From positions 1 to 37,846 of the forward strand of contig JAUVPZ010000003.1 of NCBI GenBank assembly GCA_030598395.1: a DNA stretch of 37,846 bases. Reading direction: 5' to 3'. Below the pieces are notes generated by a model. The model did not search any database and was not told the origin of the DNA. It saw only the letters and a program-made list of their open reading frames with translations. How positions within the stretch are numbered: position 1 is the stretch's first letter; each line of letters starts with the position of its first letter. The position numbers were made by a program, and so were the translations under genes. This DNA comes from Miltoncostaeaceae bacterium (GTDB taxonomy: Bacteria > Actinomycetota > Thermoleophilia > Miltoncostaeales > Miltoncostaeaceae). This document shows, piece after piece, positions 31,212 to 37,846 of the stretch.

Positions 31212-32375
31212 GCGAAGGCGCCACCGGCACCAGCCTGGAGGATGTCGTGCAGCGCACCGCCGGCCTGCGGGGCCGCGTCGACGCGCTGGGCGACTACCTT
31301 TGACCCACCACGCCTCGAGGCTCGCATCGTCGAGCTGGAGGCCAGGATGGGAGCCGAGGGCTTCTGGGACGACCCCCGGGCGGCGGCGCGCGCGTCGGCC
31401 GAGCACGCCGCGCTGCGCGGCCGCCTGAGCGAGTACCGCGAGCTCGACGCCGAGCTGCAGGAGCTGGACGGCCTGGCGCAGCTTCAGGGCGAGGAGGGCG
31501 GTGAGGCCGACCCCGACTTCCTGGGCGAGATCGACGGCGGCCTGACGGCCATCGCCGACCGGCTGGCCGGCCTCGAGGAGGCGCGCCTGTTCGGCGGCGA
31601 GCACGACGCCGGCGACGCGGTGGTCAGCGTGCACGCCGGCGAGGGCGGCACCGACGCCCAGGACTGGGCCGAGATGCTGCTGCGGATGTACACGCGTTGG
31701 GCCGAGGGCCGCCGGCTACGGATGGAGCTGAAGGAGGTCCAGGAAGGGGGCGAGGCGGGCATCAAGAGCGCCACCTTCACGATGCACGGGCCCAACGCCT
31801 ACGGTCTGCTCAGCGCCGAGCGGGGCGTGCATCGGCTGGTGCGGCTGTCGCCGTTCGACGCCGCGCACCGCCGGCAGACCTCGTTCGCGGCGGTGGAGGT
31901 GGCGCCTCTGGTCAGCGACGAGGTCGAGGTCGAGATCAACGACAGGGACCTCAAGATCGACACGTACCGCGCCAGCGGCGCCGGGGGCCAGCACGTCAAC
32001 AAGACCGACTCGGCCGTGCGCATCACTCACCTGCCAAGCAAGATCGTGGTCCAGTGCCAGGCCGAGCGCTCCCAGATGCAGAACCGCGTCACGGCCATGT
32101 CGCTGCTGCGAGCCCGCCTGGTGCAGCAGGAGCTGGAGCGCCGCGAGGAGGAGGCGGCCCGCGCGCGCGGCGAGACCATGGCCATCGGCTTCGGCAGCCA
32201 GATCCGCTCGTATGTGGTTCACCCCTACACCATGGTCAAGGACCTTCGCACCGGACACGAGACCGGCAACGCCGACGCCGTGCTCGACGGCGCGCTCGAC
32301 CCGTTCATCCGCGCCGAGCTCGAGCGGCGGGCGCGCGGCGAGGCGCCGGTGCCGGCCGGGGAGGACGCCGCCTGA
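31208..32375 (+). CDS. prfB: Peptide chain release factor 2, expressed via programmed +1 frameshift: join(31208..31300,31302..32375)
   Basis: Zero frame VSEGATGTSLEDVVQRTAGLRGRVDALGDYL then in-frame TGA (31301-31303) in CTTTGAC; +1 frame continues DPPRLEARIVELEARMGAEGFWDDP...; GAGGQHVNKTDSAVRITH GGQ motif. Confidence 0.95.
31298..31304 (+). promoter_or_regulatory. RF2 recoding (programmed +1 frameshift) site CTTTGAC
   Basis: CTT TGA C heptamer at the junction of the two prfB frames. Confidence 0.92.
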
Positions 32376-32438
32376 GCGCGTCGAACCAGGTCATGTTGAC
32401 CCGACGGTCCCTGAGAGGGGCGGTGAGGAACGCGCGAA

Positions 32439-32468
32439 TTGACACCCCCTCCCGCCGCGAGCTAGCCT
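32439..32468 (+). promoter_or_regulatory. Putative housekeeping sigma promoter upstream of ftsE
   Basis: TTGACA (32439-32444), 18-nt spacer, TAGCCT (32463-32468). Confidence 0.55.
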
Positions 32469-32576
32469 GGCGTTGCTCCAAGAAGGGTGCCCGCGGCGGC
32501 CGGGTCTCCGGGCGGACGGCGCGTCTCAGGCCGCCGCCGCCGCCCCGTCGCGCGCGCCCTCCGCAGCACACAAGCC

Positions 32577-33431
32577 TTGAGCACCGACTCGCCTGACACC
32601 TCACCTGCGCGCGAGCGCGACCGGCCCTCAGCCGATCGCCGCGAGCGCCGCGAGCGCCGCGATGTCGCCCGGCGCGGCGGGTCGGAGCCGTCGGAGTTGG
32701 GCCGCTCGGAGCGTCTGTCCGAGCTGCGGCCGGGCGACGGGCCCATGGTCATCTTCGACGGCGTCACCATGGAGTACGCGCCCGACGCGGTGGGCCTCGA
32801 CGACCTCACGCTGTCCATCGAGAGCGGCGAGTTCGTGTTCATGGTGGGCCCGTCCGGGTCGGGCAAGTCCACCTTCATCAAGCTGCTGATCAGGGAGATC
32901 GAAGCCACGAAGGGCACCGTCACGGTGGGCGGGCGCAACCTCGCGGGGATGCGCCGCAACCGCGTGCCCTACCTGCGGCGCGCCATCGGCTGCGTCTTCC
33001 AGGACTACGCGCTGCTTCCCGGACGCTCGGTGTCCGACAACGTGGCCTACGCGCTCCAGGTCACGGGCGAGAGCCCCCGGGGCATCCGCCGCAAGGTGCC
33101 CGAGATCCTGGGCCTGGTGGGCCTGGCTGAGATGTCCGACCGCCTGCCCGACGAGCTGTCCGGCGGCGAGCAGCAGCGCGTCTCCATCGCCAGGGCGTTC
33201 GTCAACCATCCGCGCTTGCTGATCGCCGACGAGCCCACCGGCAACCTCGACCCCGACACTTCGATCGGCATCATGCAGCTGCTGTACCGCATCAACCGCA
33301 CCGGCACCACGGTCATCATGGCCACGCACGACCGCGAGATGGTCGACAAGATGCAGATGCGGGTCATCGCGCTCGAGCACGGCAGGCTGGTGCGCGACCA
33401 GCGCCAGGCACGCTACGCCAGTGTCGAGTAG
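32577..33431 (+). CDS. ftsE: Cell division ATP-binding protein FtsE
   Basis: GPSGSGKSTFIKLLIREI Walker A; ELSGGEQQRVSIARAFVNHPRLLIADEPTGNLDPDTS. Start TTG 32577 (adds a ~56-aa Arg/Ser-rich extension) or ATG 32745. Confidence 0.93.
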   Translation: MSTDSPDTSPARERDRPSADRRERRERRDVARRGGSEPSELGRSERLSELRPGDGPMVIFDGVTMEYAPDAVGLDDLTLSIESGEFVFMVGPSGSGKSTFIKLLIREIEATKGTVTVGGRNLAGMRRNRVPYLRRAIGCVFQDYALLPGRSVSDNVAYALQVTGESPRGIRRKVPEILGLVGLAEMSDRLPDELSGGEQQRVSIARAFVNHPRLLIADEPTGNLDPDTSIGIMQLLYRINRTGTTVIMATHDREMVDKMQMRVIALEHGRLVRDQRQARYASVE

Positions 33432-33440
33432 GCCCGGCTC

Positions 33441-34337
33441 ATGAGGCCCCGCTTCTTCATCGCCGAGGCGCTCCGGTCCATCCGGGCCAACGCCGCCATC
33501 TCTACCGCCGCAACGGTCACCGTGCTGATCGCCGTGTTCATCCTCGGGGCGTTCATCCCATCCTTCCTGTATGTGCAGTCCACCGTCGACGCGCAGAAGG
33601 AGAAGGTGGACATCAACGTCTTCATCTCCGACTCGGCCACGGTGCAGCAGGTCAACGGCCTGTCCAGCAACCTCACCGGCCTGCAGGAGCAGGGCCTGGT
33701 GCGCGAGTTCACCTTCGTCAGCAAGGACGACGCGCTCGCCGACCTGCGCCAGCGACTCCGCGACCCCTCCATCCTGGAGGAGCTGCCCAGTAACCCGCTG
33801 CCGGCGTCGTTCAACGTGCTGCCGGCCGACCCGGAGCAGTCCGAGCAGATCGTGGCCGAGGTGGAGGACCATCCCGCGGTCGACGAGGAGCTGGGCGTGC
33901 GATTCGCCGCCGACACCGCCGACCGGCTGCTCACGGCCGCCCGCATCATCCAGTGGGCGGGCCTGGCGCTCATCGGCATCCTGCTGATCGCCTCCGTACT
34001 ACTCATCGGGAACACCATCCGGCTGTCGATCTTCGCCCGCCGCCGCGAGGTGGAGGTGATGAAGCTCGTAGGCGCAACCAACTGGTTCATCCGCTGGCCG
34101 TTCGTCATCGAGGGCGTGCTGTGCGGCATCGCGGGAGCGGCGCTGGCCGTCGTCCTGCTGCTGGTCATCAAGCTCGCCGTCGTCGACGCCTGGATCGCGG
34201 ACGCCGACAGCGCGCTCACCCGCAACGACGCCGCGACAATCGGCTTCGTCTGGCTGGCGGTGCTGCTGGTGGCGGCGGGTGCCGTGGTGGGTGCGTTGGG
34301 CAGCGGCATCACGCTGCGCCGCTTCCTGCGCGTCTGA
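33441..34337 (+). CDS. ftsX: Cell division protein FtsX (permease)
   Basis: Four TM helices with an extracellular loop; RREVEVMKLVGATNWFIRWPFVIEGVLCGIAGA; follows ftsE. Confidence 0.93.
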   Translation: MRPRFFIAEALRSIRANAAISTAATVTVLIAVFILGAFIPSFLYVQSTVDAQKEKVDINVFISDSATVQQVNGLSSNLTGLQEQGLVREFTFVSKDDALADLRQRLRDPSILEELPSNPLPASFNVLPADPEQSEQIVAEVEDHPAVDEELGVRFAADTADRLLTAARIIQWAGLALIGILLIASVLLIGNTIRLSIFARRREVEVMKLVGATNWFIRWPFVIEGVLCGIAGAALAVVLLLVIKLAVVDAWIADADSALTRNDAATIGFVWLAVLLVAAGAVVGALGSGITLRRFLRV

Positions 34338-34442
34338 GCTTCCAGAGCTCGCGCCCGGCGTGCCCGTGCCCGGCGGCGGCTCGACGGGCGCGGCGTATCA
34401 TCGGTGGGCGACGGTGCGCCGATTCTCGGGCCCGGGCCCCCA

Positions 34443-35636
34443 ATGATGAAACGCGCTCTCAGCATCTCCGCGACCCTCGCCATCGTGCTGCTGGTCTTCC
34501 TGGCGGGCGTGGTCGTGGGCGGCCACCCGGTGGACACCGGCCTCACCCAGCTGCCCGGATCGTTGCGCTCGGTCGTGCTCGGCGACGGCGGCCAGGACCT
34601 CTCCGGCCAGGCGCTCGACGTGCTGCGCGAGCGCTACTTCCAGGAGCTGGACGAGGACAGGCTGGAGCGCGGCTCGGTCGACGCGCTGATCGCGTCGCTG
34701 GGCGACCCCTTCACCGCGTACCTCGACCCCGAGGAGCTCGCGCGGCTGCGCGACCGCACCAACGGCCAGTACCGCGGCGTGGGACTGCAGGTTGCCCAGC
34801 GCGACGAGCAGATCGTGGTCACGCGGGCCTTCCCCGAGGGGCCGGCCGAGAAGGCGGGCATCCGCGGCGGCGACCGCATCGTCAGCGTCGACGGTGTGGG
34901 CGTCGCGGGCAAGAGCCTGGAGCAGGTCGTGGCGCTCATCCGCGGGCCGGAGGGCAGCAAGGTGAAGCTGGGCGTGGCCCGTTCGGGCGCTGGGCGCCTC
35001 GAGTTCGAGCTCGAGCGTGCCACCATCAAGCTGCCGGTCGTGGAGTCGCGCGTCGTTGCCGCCGGGGGCGAGCGCATCGGCTACGTGCGCCTCTCGCAGT
35101 TCACCCGGGGCAGCAGCGCCGCCGTGCGCGACGCCGTCAAGAAGCTGCGACAGCAGGACCTCGCAGGGCTCGTGCTTGACTTGCGCGGCGACCCCGGCGG
35201 CCTGGTCAGCGAGGCGGTGGGCGTGGCGAGCGCCTTCCTGCCGACCGACACCATCATCGCCGTCACCGAGGGCCGCAAGGCGCCGCGCACCGAGCTGCGC
35301 GCACACGGTGATCCGCTGCTCACCTCGCTGCCCATGGTGGTGCTGGTGGACGGCGGCAGCGCCAGCGCCAGCGAGATCGTGGCGGGGGCGCTGCGCGACC
35401 ACGACCGCGCCACGCTGGTGGGCGTCAAGACCTTCGGCAAGGCGCTGGTGCAGTCCACGGTGCCGCTGCGTGACGGCGGGGCGCTGAAGCTGACCACCGC
35501 GCAGTACGTCACGCCCGAGGGCCGCAACATCAACAAGAAGGGGCTCCGGCCGTCGGTGCGAGCCCAGGACGACCTGGACACGCCGCGAGACGAGGCGCTC
35601 CGGGAGGCGCTCAGCACGGTCGTCGGCGCTCGGTGA
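34443..35636 (+). CDS. ctpA: S41 family C-terminal processing peptidase (PDZ + protease)
   Basis: LGDPFTAYLDPEEL; PDZ GVGLQVAQRDEQIVVTRAFPEGPAEKAGIRGGDRIVSVDG; GLVLDLRGDPGGL; DGGSASASEIVAGAL; VGVKTFGKALVQ. Confidence 0.93.
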   Translation: MMKRALSISATLAIVLLVFLAGVVVGGHPVDTGLTQLPGSLRSVVLGDGGQDLSGQALDVLRERYFQELDEDRLERGSVDALIASLGDPFTAYLDPEELARLRDRTNGQYRGVGLQVAQRDEQIVVTRAFPEGPAEKAGIRGGDRIVSVDGVGVAGKSLEQVVALIRGPEGSKVKLGVARSGAGRLEFELERATIKLPVVESRVVAAGGERIGYVRLSQFTRGSSAAVRDAVKKLRQQDLAGLVLDLRGDPGGLVSEAVGVASAFLPTDTIIAVTEGRKAPRTELRAHGDPLLTSLPMVVLVDGGSASASEIVAGALRDHDRATLVGVKTFGKALVQSTVPLRDGGALKLTTAQYVTPEGRNINKKGLRPSVRAQDDLDTPRDEALREALSTVVGAR

Positions 35637-37384
35637 GCGCCCAGCGGGCGCTCGTCTGCGAGCTGGTCGGCGCGGGTCGGGGGATGGGCGCGCGCCCCGC
35701 GTTCGAGGCCGGTCGATCCGTGGCCGTGCTGCGCCGCTCGCTGGGCCGCGCCCAGATCGGCGACCTCGTGGTGGCCCACGTGGGCGGGCGGTCGGCCCGC
35801 GTGGCCCGGCGCATCGGGCGCGCCGACGACGCCGATGCGGTCATGGAGGCCCTGCTCGCCGACGGCGGTAGGGGCGGGCCGTTCCCGGCCGAGGTAGACG
35901 CCGAGGTCGCTGCCCTGGCCGACGAGGAGGGCGCCGGCGACCACGGCCGGCAGGACCAGCGCGATCAGCCCGTCGTCACCATCGACCCCGAGGGCGCCAA
36001 GGACCATGACGACGCGCTGGCCGCCGCCGACGCCGACGGCGGCACCGTGCTGTTCGTTCACATCGCGGACGTCGCACGGGTGGTGCCGGCCGGCGGCCCC
36101 ACCGACGTCGAGGCCGCGCGCCGCGGCACGTCGGCCTACGTGCCAGGTCGGGTGGACCCCATGCTGCCGCACCGGCTGTCGTCGGACCTGTGCAGCCTGG
36201 TGCCGGGACAGGACCGCAACGTCGTCACGACCGAGATCCTGTTCGACGCGGGCGGCGAGGTGCGCCGCCAGCGCTTCTACCGCTCGCGCATTCGCTCGGG
36301 CGGGCGCCTGACCTATCCCCAGGTCGATGCGAGGCTCGAGGGCGACGGAGCGCACCACGACCTGCGCAGGCTGGCAGCGTTGGCCGAGCGGCTGCGATCG
36401 CGGCGCGGCTCGCGCGGCGCGCTGCAGATCCAGTCCGCGGAAGCCGAGTTCACGTTGGCCGACGGCCGCGTGGTCGACGTGGAGATGAGCGCCGAGACGC
36501 CGGCGCACGCGCTGGTCGAGGAGTGCATGATCGCCGCCAACGAGGCGGTGGCCCGGCACCTGCTCGACCGTGGCTCGCCCGCGGTGTTCCGGCACCACGA
36601 GGACCCCGCCGAGAGCGCGACCCGGCGGCTGTACGAGCAGCTCGAGGACCTCGATGTGCCCACGCCGCCGCTGCCCGACGGCCCGATGGGTCCCACGGCC
36701 TGCCGCGAGGCGGTCCGCGCCGCGGCGCTGTCCGTGGCCGTGGCCGAGCGCGGGGCGAGGGGCGCTGCCGGCCGCGGGCTCCGGCCCCTCGTGCTGCGCA
36801 GCCTGCGGCGCGCGCACTACGCCACCGACCGCCCGTACCACTCGGGCCTGGTCAGCCCCGCCTACTTGCACTTCACCTCGCCCATCCGCAGGTACCCGGA
36901 TCTCGTCGTGCACCGGGCGCTGCTCGCGTCGCTGGGTGCCGACGAGCCGGGCCCGGGCCCGGCCGAGACGGCCGAGGTCGCCTGGAGCGCAACCCAGCGG
37001 GAGCGGGAGGCCGAGGCGCTGGAGCGCCGTGCCGACGACGTGTGCGCCGCCTTCCTCCTGTCGGACCGGCTCACGTCCGGAGGGCATGACACCGTCTTCG
37101 CGGGACAGGTAACAGGGGCCATCGATGCCGGCCTGTTCTGCGCGTTCGGGGAGGCCTTCGAGGGCTTCCTGCCCTCGCGCCGGCTGCCCGACGACCACTA
37201 CCGCCAGCACCAGCTCGACACAGGTCTGGTCGGCTCGCGCACGGGGCGGCGCATCCGCCTGGGCGATGCCATCGACGTGCGCGTGGTGCGCATCGAGCCC
37301 CTGCGCGGCCGGGTGGAGCTGGAGCCCGCCGACGCGCCGCGGCGCCCGGCCCGCCGAGCCGGAAGCCGTGGCGGCCGTCGCTAG
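35633..37384 (+). CDS. rnr: RNase II/RNase R family 3'-5' exoribonuclease (short form)
   Basis: VTIDPEGAKDHDDALAA RNB active site; FVHIADVARVV; AHYATDRPYHSGLVSPAYLHFTSPIRRYPDLVVHRALL; C-terminal S1-like region. GTGA overlap with ctpA. Confidence 0.92.
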   Translation: MSAQRALVCELVGAGRGMGARPAFEAGRSVAVLRRSLGRAQIGDLVVAHVGGRSARVARRIGRADDADAVMEALLADGGRGGPFPAEVDAEVAALADEEGAGDHGRQDQRDQPVVTIDPEGAKDHDDALAAADADGGTVLFVHIADVARVVPAGGPTDVEAARRGTSAYVPGRVDPMLPHRLSSDLCSLVPGQDRNVVTTEILFDAGGEVRRQRFYRSRIRSGGRLTYPQVDARLEGDGAHHDLRRLAALAERLRSRRGSRGALQIQSAEAEFTLADGRVVDVEMSAETPAHALVEECMIAANEAVARHLLDRGSPAVFRHHEDPAESATRRLYEQLEDLDVPTPPLPDGPMGPTACREAVRAAALSVAVAERGARGAAGRGLRPLVLRSLRRAHYATDRPYHSGLVSPAYLHFTSPIRRYPDLVVHRALLASLGADEPGPGPAETAEVAWSATQREREAEALERRADDVCAAFLLSDRLTSGGHDTVFAGQVTGAIDAGLFCAFGEAFEGFLPSRRLPDDHYRQHQLDTGLVGSRTGRRIRLGDAIDVRVVRIEPLRGRVELEPADAPRRPARRAGSRGGRR

Positions 37385-37396
37385 TGTGCTTTGGCC

Positions 37397-37846
37397 ATGG
37401 CCAGGAAACGCGGCTCCGGCCCACCGCCGCGCGACATCGCGCGCAACCGGCGGGCCTTCCACGACTACGAGATCACCGACCGACTCGAGGCTGGCCTGGT
37501 GCTCGTGGGCAGCGAGGTCAAGGGCCTTCGCGAACGCGGGGCCGCCATCGCCGAGGCCTACGTCGTCGTGCGCCGCGGGGAGGCGTGGCTGGTGGGGGCC
37601 CACATCGCCGAGTACCCCAGCTCGCCGGAGGGTCACGACCCCGTGCGCACGCGCAAGCTGCTGTTGCACCGCCGCGAGATCGAGCGGCTGGCGGTCGACC
37701 TGTCGCAGAAGGGGCTGTCCGTGGTGCCGCTGCGCCTCTACTTCAAGGACGGCCGAGCCAAGCTCGAGCTGGGGATCGGCCGCGGGCGGGCCTACCACGA
37801 CAAGCGGCAGGCCATCCGCGAGCGCGACGACCGGCGCGAGGCCGAG
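37397..37846 (+). CDS. smpB: SsrA-binding protein SmpB (3' end runs off window)
   Basis: MARKRGSGPPPRDIARNRRAFHDYEITDRLEAGLVLVGSEVKGLRERGAAIAEAYVVVRRGEAWLVGAHIAEY...KLLLHRREIERL...YFKDGRAKLELGIGRGRAYHDKRQAIRERD; absent from the supplied ORF track because no stop lies in the window. Confidence 0.96.
   Translation, partial: MARKRGSGPPPRDIARNRRAFHDYEITDRLEAGLVLVGSEVKGLRERGAAIAEAYVVVRRGEAWLVGAHIAEYPSSPEGHDPVRTRKLLLHRREIERLAVDLSQKGLSVVPLRLYFKDGRAKLELGIGRGRAYHDKRQAIRERDDRREAE

Noticed and set aside
36001-36012. KDHDD variation in the RNB active site as a catalytic defect
   Set aside because: The four Asp positions (DPEGAKDHDD) are all retained; only a variable residue differs.
35081-37798. 905-aa minus-strand ORF opposite ctpA/rnr/smpB
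   Set aside because: Same antisense artefact; + strand genes have clear catalytic motifs.

Overview
GC-rich, gene-dense chromosomal window; gene content and order suggest an actinobacterium, possibly Thermoleophilia-like (inference). No rRNA, tRNA, CRISPR array or transposase was recognised. Left to right: a site-2-protease/CBS gene divergent from a membrane-anchored HtrA; panE and rnhA on the minus strand; a broken SAM-methyltransferase relic; a type IV pilus-like locus (pilin, large repeat-containing secreted protein, prepilin peptidase, PilM, PilN, PilO-like protein, Gly-rich lipoprotein) followed by a spondin-domain protein; aroC; a partial ATP synthase cluster (atpG, atpD, atpC without atpA); an MFS transporter; an M20 peptidase, LCP protein, UDP-glucose dehydrogenase, sugar nucleotidyltransferase and phosphosugar isomerase run; ahcY and mtnA; and a conserved housekeeping block comF-hpf-secA-prfB-ftsE-ftsX-ctpA-rnr-smpB. 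Main observations: (1) panE and mtnA lack a usable ATG/GTG/TTG start and each has an in-frame CTG overlapping the upstream TGA stop as CTGA; (2) a methyltransferase pseudogene whose second frame break is accounted for by an exact 44-bp tandem duplication; (3) a nearly symmetric -10-like element between two divergent starts 21 nt apart; (4) a recurring TANNNT hexamer 6-9 nt upstream of start codons, suggesting leaderless mRNAs; (5) a programmed +1 frameshift in prfB that the ORF track splits; (6) a pilus-like locus with an uncharacterised repeat/Arg-rich protein. All calls come from reading the sequence and the supplied ORF translations; no searches were run.
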